DNA of 64,000 nucleotides from Aricia agestis (Eukaryota > Arthropoda > Insecta > Lepidoptera > Lycaenidae): the NCBI RefSeq assembly GCF_905147365.1, contig NC_056428.1, forward strand, positions 9,640,001 to 9,704,000, written 5' to 3'. The translations under genes and the position numbers were made by a program. Below are positions 52,702 through 63,394 of this stretch, one piece after another. How positions within the stretch are numbered: position 1 is the stretch's first letter; the number at the start of each line of letters is the position of its first letter. The notes under the pieces are model-generated. The model was not told the origin of the DNA. It saw only the letters and a list, made by a program, of their open reading frames with translations, and ran no database searches.

Positions 52702-53248
52702 TGTTACGGTACATGGTATACGGACACGTGGTGCGCAAGTACATACTCGAACCTTCTAAAAAGGTCCAATGTTTGTTTACGTGTTTACCCTTTATTTGTT
52801 AGCGTGTTTGAATTTAGACCTTATGACTGAGTCCATAAGGTCTAAATTAAATTCAACTTACTGCACTTATCTCAAGGACGGCAGTTTTATTGTGGTACAT
52901 TCCCGAGCCGCCTAGAAATTTCCCACGGTTGTTTACTTGTTTACGTGAATCGGGAAATTTCTGGAATTCGTCTCGCCATATAAAAAGAGCCGCAGGCAGG
53001 CCAGGCAAGTCAGTTCCTTTCGAGCTATCATCGAGGCGATTTCGGAGTGATCAATAGTGAGTGAACCAGTGAAACCTGCGACTTGGCTACGACCTAGGAC
53101 AGTGATAGTGCTTAGTGATTGGACCCAGTGATTTGTGTTTGGACTTAGTGCTAAGTGTTGTGACCTAGTGTTTAGTGCAGTGTTAATAAAGTCTTCAAGA
53201 GAGTCACCAGGTCTTTCTCTCCAAATCCTCGAACCCTAGCACGTAACA
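52702..53248 (+). repeat. 3' LTR (547 bp)
   Basis: Same length and sequence as the 5' LTR except T at 52872 (G at 47084). Confidence 0.97.
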
Positions 53249-53994
53249 CTATTATATGTGTACTTTAATATTTAATAATAATAATAAGGATGTATATAAT
53301 GTCAAATTGCGTACTACATCCAATTAAATTATGAAAGTACTAAATATGTAAAAAATTGGACACCCAGACACTTATTATTCATTATAATGATTTTTTATAA
53401 TAGATTTTTAAAGAACTATTCGATATTTAATTATTATTGAAAAAAAATTGTTGTAATTTGACCTTACCGCAAATGGCGGCCGAGAAAGCTCGGCAAAGTT
53501 ATAAATGAAGGTGGCGAAAAAAGGAACTAACGCTGCCACATACAAAAACGACATATTTGACAGTTCTTCTTTACTAGCAGCGCCCCCGCCCAAGTTCATA
53601 TGAAGTCTTGTTGCACCCTTCGAAGGATAATTTTCATAAATTTCAATTTGAAATAGTTCCCCAGAATTACAGGTGAACCCACTTTTATTTGGGCTTAAAA
53701 AATCGCAAATCGTACAACGAAATTGATAAGCAGTTGTATCAAAGATAAACATCTAAGTTTATCTTTGATACAAAGTTACCAATTCTGATGAATTCTCAAA
53801 AATTGTAACACTTTCGGCAAACATTACGTATGATAAATGGAAATTTTAAAATTAATTATTTCACGTAACTTGTCGGTAAGGTATTGATTTTTTGGTGTCA
53901 ATCGATGCAGGATGTTATATTCTACTATATATTTCGAATTTAGGTCAGAATCTTTGAATTTATAAATGTTATATACATCCTTAAAATAAAATAA
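53249..53994. other. Intergenic with a diverged MITE and a palindrome
   Basis: 53505-53620 is a diverged copy of the 'gaacgtggcgaaaaaaggaa' MITE ('aaggaactaacgctgcca', 'gacagttcttctttactagc'). 53734-53773 is a palindrome with 17-bp perfect arms ('ttgtatcaaagataaac'). No gene. Confidence 0.55.
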
Positions 53995-54082
53995 AAATTT
54001 AAGGGGGACTCCCATACAAAAATCACTGTAGCAGTACGGAACTCTTCGTGCGCCACTCCGACTCGCACTTGGCCGACTATTT
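53995..54082 (+). mobile_element. 3' fragment of the 'gggttccgtaccc' family
   Basis: 'ggactcccatacaaaaatca', then 'ccgactcgcacttggccgac'. The 5' part is missing. Confidence 0.5.
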
Positions 54083-54147
54083 ATTTGTATTTTTTTACCA
54101 ATCGGACTCGCTCATAAATACACATACCGTTATATACATATATATAC

Positions 54148-54424
54148 TTCCGTCGCCCATGGACACTCGCAGCATCAGAAGAGCTGCAGGTGGGTTGCCG
54201 GCCTTTCAAGAGGGAACAGGGTAATAGGGGAGGGTAAGGATGGGATGGGAAGGGAATAGGGGAGGGTAGGGAAGGGAACAGGGTAAGGGATTGGGCCTCC
54301 GGTAAACTCACTCACTCGGCGAAACACAGCGCAAGCGCTGTTTCGCGCCGGTTTTCTGTGAGAACGTGGTATTTCTCCGGTCGAGCCAGCCAATTCGTGC
54401 CGAAGCATGGCTCTCCCACGTATA
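54148..54424 (-). mobile_element. Poly-T retroposon, copy 3 (tail-less)
   Basis: 'cttccgtcgcccatggacac' through the GGGAA-rich block and 'cagcgcaagcgctgtttcgc' to 'catggctctcccacgtat'. The poly-T/'aaacgagcaaacgg' end is missing. Confidence 0.65.
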
Positions 54425-55399
54425 TCCCTCAGAGACATGCATGTACTTACTTGTATTATCGAAGCAGCTTACTTCTCAAAGTAATGTCAAATGTGTGCCT
54501 TACGCTCTGGAGTTAAGGGTCTAAAATAGACGACGTCTAAAATAGAGAATATAGTTTATAGAGCAAAATAGGCCAAAAATTGTGATTTTTGTATGGGAGC
54601 CCCCCTTAATTTTTGATTTTATTATAATATTATTATTAATTATTAAAGTACACATATAATTAAGACCTTGGTGAAAATTTCAAGTGATTACCTGTTGCCG
54701 TTGTTGAGATAGAGCAAAAAATCACGTTTATTGTATGGGGCCCGCGCGGCGGTATTGTGCTATGACGTCACAAACGGTCGCGGGCGGCGAGACTGTTAGC
54801 GGGAATCAATATTTTTCGAAACTTTGAATGCCTATAAAATCAAAACTACCAGTTATTTTTGGCTGCAACAAAAACTAGTGTATTTGTATTTATACAGGCT
54901 TTACTGTGACAAAATTTCAAGCAATTTGGCATACCTAGTAACATTCTCCATTACAATAAATGAAATTTAAATGCAATTACGTTTGTCGCATTTGCTGAAC
55001 AAATGCATACAAAGTTTTATGCTGCGTAATTATTTAACTTACAAAACATAGAATGACAGTACAATTATTACTATACATATACGAATACAATTACAACACA
55101 ATAATAATTATACTATACAGTTGCATACAAAACACCTTACACATAAAAAACATTAGCTGCAATTAAAATATTTGTATTTGGTTTATCAAATACAGACATA
55201 CTTTTCTGCGGTTTTTTTTTATTTCATTACAATTATTTCCTTTTTATATAATATTATACATTACCATACTTAAATATTACCTGTACTAAATAACATATAT
55301 AAAATTTAATAATTATTGCTTATTATGAACATGGCTTTCGGCTTACACTTATTGTGTTATTATTATAAATTCTCAGCATTTATCTCTAACAATTGTTCA
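54425..55399. other. Intergenic; fragments only
   Basis: 54473-54525 ('ctcaaagtaatgtcaaatgt', 'ctctggagttaagg') duplicates a piece at 32893-32935. 54570-54800 holds reversed-type 'gtatgggagccccccttaat' and a GC patch with 'ctatgacgtcac'. The rest is AT-rich. Confidence 0.4.
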
Positions 55400-56480
55400 G
55401 GCATTACTTGGCACTATCGCGTATATTGCGGCGGTGTTATTCTGAGACGTTAAGTGTGTCTTGAGTACTGTGTAACCACGAGGGCTCCACGTACTCTTCG
55501 TCCTCAGGTTTTGCCACCGCCGCGCCGCGCCGCTATGGCTTCCCACTTGAGTATAATCGAACACTCCGCGCTGCACGCACTGTGTTCCGTATTTAGTCCT
55601 TCCTTCTTGCAATTTATGCAGCAGGGTTTTATGCCTGCTTTTAATTCCTCGCATTGTGACCTGTGATGTGGTTCCGAACAATGGCCGCACTTCGCCTCGG
55701 TTGCGCTTTCGGTGCAGAATCGCCTTCCATGTCCATACCCTAGACAGTGCGAGATCTGTATTAGGGGGGACTGGTCGGCGACTCTCACCCTCTGCATGTC
55801 TATATATTATGCGCGGCCTGCTTTGGTGAAGCACTGCCATATATCCGGGGACACCTCAAGTATCACGTGCTCAGTGTTGGGGTCTCTTTTTTTTTTTTTA
55901 TGAAATAAGGGGGCAAACGAGCAAACGGGTCACCTGATGGTAAGCAACTTCCGTCGCCCATGGACACTCGCAGCATCAGAAGAGCTGTAGGTGCGTTGCC
56001 GGCCTTTTAAAAGGGAATAGGGTAATAGGGGAGGGTAGGGAAGGGAATAGGGGAGGGTACGGAAGGGAATAGAACTCACTTACTCGGCGAAACACAGCGG
56101 AAGCGCTGTTTCACGCCGGTTTTCTGTGAGGACGTGGTATCTCTCCGGTCGAGCCGGCCCATTCAAATTCATTCTCTTGCTTTCCTTCTATACTTTACTC
56201 GTACCCTATCCTCATCTCCGTCCAATCAGAACGTACTATATGAGGTGCTTGTTCTGATTACGGATAGCGTCACAAATGTCGTCATCCGTATTCGACTTCA
56301 GCACCCCATACAGTATGATCTGGGGGTCCTTATTTCTTACTGTCTCTACCTCAACACACTAACTACCTCGTAGCGGCATTGTTAGGAGTCTAAGAACCAG
56401 CTCGCATTTCCAATTAGAGGCTCTCATTGATCGAGTTGACGGCATATTCGGAGTTCTAACGAGGCTGTGCAACTTGTGCA
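55400..56480 (-). pseudogene. Decayed LINE ORF1 (zinc-knuckle Gag-like), interrupted
   Basis: On the minus strand, 56400-56165 reads a 'DPQIILYGV' and 'AIRNQNKHL' block, typical of the region before the zinc knuckles in ORF1 of jockey/R1-type LINEs. After the inserted repeat, 55884-55500 continues with 'TEHVILEVSPDIW', 'AGRAYI' and three knuckle-like motifs. The first has lost its second Cys ('CLGYGHGRRFC'). The second is intact ('CGHCSEPHHRSQC'). The third is 'CINCKKEGLNTEHSAC'. Stops and frame changes follow. ORF1 would be an RNA-binding protein; this copy is dead. Confidence 0.7.
55885..56165 (-). mobile_element. Poly-T retroposon, copy 4, inserted in LINE ORF1
   Basis: T14, 'atgaaataagggggcaaacg', 'cacctgatggtaagcaactt', 'agaagagctgtaggtgcgtt', GGGAA block, 'gcggaagcgctgtttcacg' and 'ggtcgagccggcccattc'. 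The ORF1 peptide continues on both sides, which proves insertion. Confidence 0.7.
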
Positions 56481-57106
56481 CCCGCCTATGATAATGAAGA
56501 GGGTGCTATCTACATCGTGTTATCGAATAAACGCCTAAAACAGTCTTGTTTAGATTCGAGAATAAAATCGATAAAAACGAATAAAATCGAAAAAAATATC
56601 TTAATTAAAGAATAATAAGTATTTTATGTTTCAACGATGCCGCATCCACAAAGAGCACTGGGCCAGCGTTGGAATCAGAAATCACTTATGTTTTTTTTAA
56701 TAAGTAAATAATAATTACGGTATGTTTAAAAGTGAAATCATATCGTAATATAGTTTAATATGTAAAGTACAGTATCTAGGTCGATAGTGTCCTGCTACCC
56801 AAGGGAGTTATTAGTAGAGGTATTTAAGCAGCGTATAACTATTCATAATAAAATTATCATTAATGTTGAATGAATTTAATCTTACTCATTATTGATTAAA
56901 CATTCACTGTGTATGTCTGTCATGTGACTTTTCCAATGTACTTTCTAGACAAAGACAAGTGCCAATACATTGTATGGTTCGCTGTGTAAAAATTTTTATT
57001 AGTAAGGGGTTAATTGTTTTACACGTAGCGAAGTTTAGTGTGTCGTAAAGTCGTAACGCGATGTTTTATGTATTTGCGACGTGGATCAAACCACGTACTG
57101 TTATTA
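56481..57106. other. Intergenic, no feature recognised
   Basis: AT-rich with no structure beyond chance. Confidence 0.4.
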
Positions 57107-57640
57107 TCCCACCGAAAACATAAATTTGTAAAAATGGAGAGCAAAGTTCCACACAAACATTATTCTTGTTTATGGGCTTCGCCGTAAAAAGGATGGAGAT
57201 CTAAATGAGTGCCAAGTTCTATGGAAAATTGAAATATGTATGTATAGGAACCTGGCACCATATTATAACATTATGAATAAATAATAGAGTCTATATCTTT
57301 GCTTGTGAGATCTTAAAGTAGGTTAGATCTAACTTGGCCAGTTCTCATTACATTACATCAGTCATTTCATAAAGTTATTGAACATTTTAATTCTGATGAA
57401 AACTAGCCAAATCTAATCTAGTTTAAAAACCATCAATTGTTATAGATATTCAATAAAGCAAAGATATAGACTCTATTACTTGTTCATAATGTTATATGGT
57501 TCCTATACATACATATTTCAATTTCCCATAGAACTTGGCACTAATTTACATCTCCATCCTTTTTACGGCGAAGTCCATAAACAAGAATAATGTCTGTGTG
57601 GAACTTGGCTCTCCATTTTTACATTTATGTTTTTGGTGAG
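57107..57640. mobile_element. Foldback element, ~200-bp arms (534 bp)
   Basis: Left 57107-57310 ('cccaccgaaaacataaattt', 'tgggcttcgccgtaaaaagg', 'gagtgccaagttctatgg', 'tgtataggaacc') is inverted at 57427-57640 ('ggttcctatacatacatatt', 'ccatagaacttggcac', 'cctttttacggcgaagtcca'). The centre has an inner inverted pair 'ttagatctaacttggccag' / 'actagccaaatctaatct'. The minus-strand 81-aa ORF is a by-product. Confidence 0.8.
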
Positions 57641-58374
57641 ATATCATTACTTTTTGTAAAGAAAACTTTCCGAGCAAGGGTAGACACCTTAATCTTCCCA
57701 GTTCAAACATACATATTATTCGACTGTATTCAATCGCAACCTTAAGGGGCTGTTTCACCATTTCCCGACAAGTGTCGGATTTGATATCCACACCTTATCT
57801 GGCAGATACTTTATCTGTCAGATAAGTTGTGGATAACCTATCCGAAATTCATCTGACAGATCCTTCATCTGTCAGGTAAGTTGTGGATAGCCTATCTGTC
57901 TACTTACTTCTCAGGAAGTGTCTATATACTTATCAGGAAGTGAAGAATATCAGTCTAGTAAAACAAATAAAATCCAAGCGAATGGAAACATCAGCTACCA
58001 TCAGGAGGCATTGAAATAATTATACGGTATGACACAAGTGTATTTCCATTTTCCAACCTTTAACTATATTGTGCGGAGGTTAAGTAGCTCTATTATTATA
58101 GCTGTCTAACAGACAGACAGAAAGATGGACGGACGGACGGACGGACAGACGGATAGACAGACTGACGGATAGACAGACAGATTGGGACTAAAAGACAAAA
58201 AAAGACAGGAGTTACAAGAATTCTATGTCTATTCCCGGGACTCAATTCTCAAACTATAATATATCCATACCAAATTTAAGAACAATCGGTACAATCAGTT
58301 TGGGCGTGAAGAGGTCACAGACACACTTCATAACCTTCTATTCATTTCATAAAGTTTCTTCACTTCACAAATAA
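57641..58374. other. Intergenic; GACG/GACA simple repeats
   Basis: 57780-57900 has repeated 'atctgtcagataagttgtgg' phrases (three diverged copies). 58105-58190 is a GACG/GACA/GATA mixed tetranucleotide tract within an eroded helitron-like copy. No gene. Confidence 0.5.
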
Positions 58375-58612
58375 ATATTTACGGGGAGCTCCCATTACCC
58401 ATACAATAAACGTGATTTTTTTGGCCGTTTTTGTTCAAAATCAATAATGGCAGCCGGTAGGCACTTAAAATATTCACAAAATCTTTAATTATATTTTTAG
58501 TTTCATAATTTATAATGAAAGTAAAATAAAATTAATATTTAAGGGGGGTCTCCATACAAAAAACACAATTTTTGCCTAGTTTAGCTCTGTCCGACTCGCA
58601 TTTGACCATTTT
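58375..58612 (+). mobile_element. Diverged 'gggttccgtaccc' family fragment
   Basis: 'ggggagctcccattaccc', 'aaacgtgatttttttggcc', 'aaggggggtctccatacaaa', 'gtccgactcgcatttgacca'. Confidence 0.5.
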
Positions 58613-58966
58613 TTTTTGCTTTTTGATTTTTCCCTACGCTTACAAATAATTACCGAACTGGATTCCAAATTTTAGCCTTCTATATCATCTGGAACTTGGT
58701 TAGAATTTTGATGAATAGGTCAGTCAGTGATAAAAATGTAGATTTTCGGACGTTAATATCTTAACCGTTTGAGCTGTGTTTATGTAGATTATATTTATCT
58801 CGCAAGTCTCATTATGTGAGCCAAATTTGAAACGTTTACGTGAAATAGTTTCTGAGTTATGAGGAGGTCAAAAGTAGCTGCAAATGGTTCGTGTAATATT
58901 ACACACGGTGCTGCTCGCCAGTTCTGTTATGCTGGAATTTGTCTTGACACGCTGCCGCGTGTCTAG
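58613..58966 (+). mobile_element. Helitron-like 3' end with perfect hairpin + CTAG
   Basis: Ends GACACGC-TGCC-GCGTGTC (58946-58963) running into CTAG (58963-58966) and A. The preceding 'gttctgttatgctggaattt' aligns with 41950-41975 of the other copy. The 5' end is undefined. Confidence 0.45.
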
Positions 58967-59480
58967 ATATTACGCCGTACGTACGTATTATACTACTCCG
59001 AGGATTTGGGGGCTGACGCTGAGGAATGGAAGCAGGAAAGTACGGGCCACGGGGTCGTATTCTAACATGACAAAGAGGACGGGTAAAAATGTATGGGAAG
59101 TGTACCCAGTACCCACCATCAATAATTATACTGTCAGAGGTATCTCGACGCGACGTTAAAAAGTTAGAAAACCTGTAGGAAAAAAGTTATAGCTAAAATA
59201 AAAAAATGAAAAATTGTTTATTCCACATACAAAAAAGCTACTTATATTTAATTCTCGTGATACTGAGTACGGAACGGCAACATGACAGGGAATTAAATAT
59301 AGCTCCTATTTATATCTAAAAAAATTTAACTTTTTTCCCACAGTCATATGGGGCTGGCCCCTATAATAACAAATGCTAGTCACAGAAAAGCTTTTCAATA
59401 ACATACGTTTTAGCGTTATTGGTCGTGGGCAGATTTTGCCCGTCCTCCTTCGAATTTACCTTTGCATCCCGTACTACCTA
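58967..59480. other. Intergenic, no feature recognised
   Basis: The ORF at 58884-59159 starts inside repeat sequence and has no recognisable domain. Confidence 0.4.
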
Positions 59481-59632
59481 CAGTTCGACAAGGCTTTATT
59501 TGAACGTGGCGAGAAAAGGAACTAACCGCTTCTATCATAGAAAAACGTCATATTGTGTTTGACAGTTCTCCTTTACTAGCAGCGCTCCCGTCAATGTCAT
59601 CCACGTTCAAAATATAAAGCCTTGTCGAACTG
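59481..59632. mobile_element. 'cgacaaggctttaaatgaacg' MITE, intact copy (152 bp)
   Basis: 'cagttcgacaaggctttatt' and 'aataaagccttgtcgaactg'-type ends are inverted; the core is 'gaacgtggcgagaaaagga' and 'gacagttctcctttactagc'. It is the reference for the split copy at 23385-24672. Confidence 0.8.
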
Positions 59633-60237
59633 CATTTCCTGTCTCAAGAACATTTTTTTAATTTGTCGCAACTTAGGTACGCGCAGAGTTTGAATACAGT
59701 GCGTCCACTGGACACAATTTAATAACATCTATAAGTACGGTATAAATGGCATACGGTCTACTATACTCCTGCCTACTCGTACAGTTCATGCTTCTGTCTT
59801 AATATGGTCTGTATTCACTTTCATTAGTACAAGTGCAAGTGACTAGTAATTGAGGCAGTGGAGTGTAGGTGTGTAGTGCAAGTAGTGTCCAATTTAAGAA
59901 TTGGACACTACTTGCACTTTTTAGATGCTCTATTTAGTAAATTCAGTTAGTAGCTGTCAACCAGCGATTGTTTTTTTTTGTCAACCAGCGAGTATGGACG
60001 AACATCGAGAAGCGGCAAGAAGTACTCAAAGAAGTATTAAATACGGTGCTGTTTGAAACGGGAACTCTTTTGGAAGCTGAATTTGCAAAACCAAGAAAAA
60101 TATGGGATTAATAGAAGACTTTGTCATTTTTTTTGCAAAACAAGACGAGCGTCCGAGTTTCAAAAATACAACTGCCATTTTGATTTTTAATATTCATTTT
60201 ATTAAAAACTATTTAACCATAAAGTATTTATATAAAA
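59633..60237. other. Intergenic with one palindrome
   Basis: 59875-59918 is a perfect 20-bp-arm palindrome ('agtgcaagtagtgtccaatt') with a 4-nt loop. Otherwise unrecognised. Confidence 0.55.
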
Positions 60238-60456
60238 CTAGATATCGCCCGCAATGGAGTTGCGGCAAAAATTTGTGTATCACGCGGGAACTGTGGAACG
60301 ATTTTTCGGAATATAAAAATATCCTACGTCGTATCCCGGGACACAAAGTATCTCCACACCAAATTTCAGCAAAATCGGTTCTGAGGTTTGAGCGTGAAAA
60401 GGTAACAGACAGACAGAGAGGCACACATTCGCATTTATAATATTAGTAAGTATAGA
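60238..60456 (-). mobile_element. Helitron-like element, reversed, complete-looking (219 bp)
   Basis: Minus strand starts A|TCTATACTTACTAATATTATAA and ends 'aactccattgcgggcgatat' type sequence with CTAG|T (60238-60241). It contains 'gaaccgattttgctgaaat' and 'ggagatactttgtgtcccgg'. Confidence 0.6.
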
Positions 60457-60508
60457 TTAGTATGGAAGTAATTATTGAAAGGGTGTCCTTTCGTACTTTT
60501 AATATAAG

Positions 60509-60674
60509 AGCGCGTTCAGACGTGCGCGTGTTCTGCGCGTGTTCTACTATAGCGTATGGGAAAACACGCGCGCGGCCTGCGCGCAGGTTCTGCGCGGGCT
60601 CAGCGCGTACCGCGCGCGTTTTCCTATACGCTATAGTAGAACACGCGCAGAACACGCGCACGTCTGAACGCGCT
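60509..60674. mobile_element. GC/CpG-rich hairpin MITE (166 bp)
   Basis: 'agcgcgttcagacgtgcgcg' through 'tactatagcgtatgggaaaa' is inverted almost exactly to 60674. The arms are about 68 bp and the loop contains 'cctgcgcgcaggttctgcgc'. Very rich in CGCG, in sharp contrast to the surroundings. Confidence 0.85.
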
Positions 60675-60699
60675 ATATGTATGAAAATGTATGTAATGG

Positions 60700-60850
60700 A
60701 TGTGTATGAAAATATAATAATTATATTTTTATACACATCCAGTCTCCAGATCCGGGAACATTGAAAACTTTTTGTTCCGTCGGCGGGATTCGAACTCGCA
60801 ACCCCCGGCTTGAGCTGCCACACACTCAACCAATTGAGCCACAGAGGTCG
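60700..60850 (-). mobile_element. tRNA-derived SINE (head at 60850)
   Basis: The minus strand has an A-box-like TGGCTCAATTGG (60830-60841) and a B-box-like GAGTTCGAATC (60787-60797) about 33 nt apart, as in tRNA genes. The acceptor arm does not pair and the T-stem has an A-C mismatch, so it is not a tRNA gene. It is followed by a unique body that ends near an inverted repeat ('ggatgtgtatgaaaatata'). Confidence 0.65.
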
Positions 60851-61412
60851 TCTTCTTCTTCTTCTTCTTTTGGCGTAAGCCTCCCCATTTAGGAGTTGCC
60901 AGCGTCAGAGTTGAGGCGAAAAATGTGAACAGTTATAACTTATAACGTAAACTGATTGCCATGCAGCGGGCACGGGTGATGACTTCATGCGAACATGCAA
61001 ATACAAGGTAAAATAATGAAACAGAAAAAACCAGAACAAGCAAATAAGTACAGCAAAATATTGTTTCTTAGCCTTTAAAGATACACAGAGTACATAAACA
61101 TAAATACAATCTACATAAATTAAATATAAAAGGAAGAGAATTCATATTACAACTAGAGCCTAATGTGATTATGAGCAATGAACGAGCATAAGATGTCTAT
61201 AAATGGAGAATATACTAACGATAAAATAGATTTAAGATTAGTGGGACGAGGAATATTAGGAGGAAGGTAATCGTACAATGAAAGGTTGTTTTCGCAAGCA
61301 AAAAATATATGGTCTGGAGAGCCTTCATCCAAGCCACATTCACACAATGAGCTATCCCGAGGTCGTCTCTTTATTTTTTTGCTCGGTATCCGATGAAAAT
61401 GACATTTTATGA
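60851..61412 (-). pseudogene. LINE ORF2 C-terminus and 3' UTR with (GAA)n tail
   Basis: Minus-strand frame 61412-61153 reads 'CHFHRIPSKKIKRR', 'SSLCECGLDEGSPDHIFFAC' and a C-terminal tail, resembling the cysteine-histidine motif (C-x-C-x~9-H-x4-C) that follows RT in R1/jockey/I-type LINEs. The stop is followed by a ~280-nt 3' UTR and a (GAA)n tail (60851-60869 as CTT). The 5' part is cut at the (CA)n tract. Confidence 0.65.
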
Positions 61413-61414
61413 TA

Positions 61415-62031
<617 letters not shown>

Positions 62032-62109
62032 ACACAAAAATAAAAATTCCAAAATTAAAGCAGCTTTCACCATCTGGTAAAAGCTGCTTTAATTTTGGAA
62101 TTTTTGTGT
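62032..62109. repeat. Palindrome, ~36-bp arms
   Basis: 'acacaaaaataaaaattcca' is inverted as 'tttggaatttttgtgt' with one small indel and a short loop ('caccatctgg'). Confidence 0.9.
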
Positions 62110-62339
62110 GGTATCTACCACTGCACCTAAGTGGCGAATATTAGGACCGGGCGAAACTTCAGTTTTCTATTTTTATCCCTTTTCACAAAACCCAGGCTGC
62201 ACTGCAATATTTGACAATGCTCGCCCCACATATTTGAGCTGAAACTGCGAAATTGTTAATAACAGAAACCTCGGAATCGTACTGAGGACTTTTATCCCCT
62301 TTTTCACAAACCATTTAAACTACCAATATTGGGTAAGTA

Positions 62340-62530
62340 ATAAATATACAAAATTAAGTTTATACTTAATTGGAAACTCGGAATCGGCTCCAACGATTTT
62401 GATGAAATTTAGTACATAGGGGGTTTCGGGGGCGATAAATCGATCTAGCTAGGAATCATATTTTTTAGAAAATGTCATTTTATTCGTGTTTTATCGAGTA
62501 CTTACCGAGCAAAGTTCGGTCAAATAGCTA
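62340..62530 (+). mobile_element. 'cgataaatcgatctagctag' helitron-like family, copy 4
   Basis: 'tcggctccaacgattttgat', 'gggggcgataaatcgatcta' and 'ccgagcaaagttcggtcaaa' then 'tagcta'. Terminal CTAG decayed. Confidence 0.55.
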
Positions 62531-62536
62531 TATTTA

Positions 62537-62954
62537 TTATTATAAAGCGGAAGAGTTTGTTTGTTTGTTTGAACGCGCTCATCTCAGGAACTACTGGTCC
62601 GATTTGAAAAATTCTTCCAGTGCTAGATAGTCCATTTATCGAGGAAGGCTATAGGCTATATTTTATCCGGCTAAGACTAATAGAAGCGAAGAAATAGAGG
62701 AAAATGTGGAAAAAACGGGGGGAAATTATTTGTAAGGGCTTATTTGAACGCGCTAATCTTAGGAACTACTGGTCCGAGGAGTTAAAAAATTATTTCAGTG
62801 TTAGATAGCCCATTACTAGACTATAGAGTATTTTTTTCTGTTATTTGGATCAGATAAGAAGTAGACCACGTAAAGGATCATAGTCTTTTTTTTGTGAACT
62901 AATTTTTCTGTGAAATATTTAATTTACGCGGGCGAAGCCGCGCCGAAAGTCTAG
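62537..62954 (+). mobile_element. Helitron-like '~176-bp unit' family, two units, CTAG end
   Basis: Two units ('gaacgcgct.atct.aggaac' at about 62571 and 62747) and the end 'gcgaagccgcgccgaaagt' with CTAG|T (62951-62954). Same family as 28505-29222, with fewer units. Confidence 0.6.
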
Positions 62955-63290
62955 TTACAGAATAACCTTGTAGTTAAAAATCGTAATTTATTTATGGTTA
63001 CCAACAGCATGATATTATTATACATTTAAAAAATTACAGTCAAACGTAAGTAAGTATACAAGAATTTTCAATATTGATGCACACAATATATTTTTTTCTT
63101 GCTATCAAGCAAATTTTTTGTGAGGAGCTTCATTTTGATAAGACAAATATTTTTTTATTTACAAAAAATCTTGAAAGTGGTACATCTCAGTCTCTAGCGG
63201 AATCGCCCATAATATGGATTGTTCTATATTTTGTAGGACAATGTTGCTCTTAAATTATAATTTAAGTATAACTATTGACCTATCAATATG
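62955..63290. other. Intergenic, no feature recognised
   Basis: AT-rich; nothing supported. Confidence 0.4.
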
Positions 63291-63394
63291 CAAAAAATCA
63301 GCTGGTTAGGGTTCCGTTTTAGGGTACCGAAGACACCCAAGTTTTGTTGATTACTGAACCCTAAAACGGAACCCTATAACCAGCTGATTTTTTG
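63291..63394. repeat. Palindrome, ~36-bp arms, from 'gggttccgt' ends
   Basis: 'caaaaaatcagctggttagg' and 'gttccgttttaggg' are inverted as 'ccctaaaacggaac' and 'ccagctgattttttg'. Looks like two 'gggttccg' family ends head to head. Confidence 0.88.

Larger units (their letters stand above)
46914..53248 (+). mobile_element. Complete Ty3/Gypsy-type LTR retrotransposon (6335 bp)
   Basis: Two 547-bp LTRs, TG...CA ended, bound a full internal region: primer-binding site, gag, -1 frame pol in the order protease-RT-RNase H-integrase (the Ty3/Gypsy order), and a polypurine tract. CTAT flanks both ends (46910-46913 and 53249-53252), a 4-bp target duplication. No ORF follows pol, so no env. LTRs differ at one position in 547 and all key motifs are intact, so insertion is recent. 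The GC content and codon usage differ visibly from the AT-rich surroundings. Assignment to a named clade was not possible without comparison. Confidence 0.97.

Noticed and set aside
52691..53248. env gene after pol
   Set aside because: Only an 11-bp polypurine tract separates the pol stop from the 3' LTR.
54190..54240. I-SceI-like site in 'gggaacagggtaatagggg'
   Set aside because: Does not match the full 18-bp homing site; it is part of the retroposon's purine-rich segment, which varies among copies.
60779..60850. Functional tRNA gene
   Set aside because: A and B boxes fit, but the acceptor stem does not pair and the T-stem has a mismatch; better explained as a tRNA-derived SINE.
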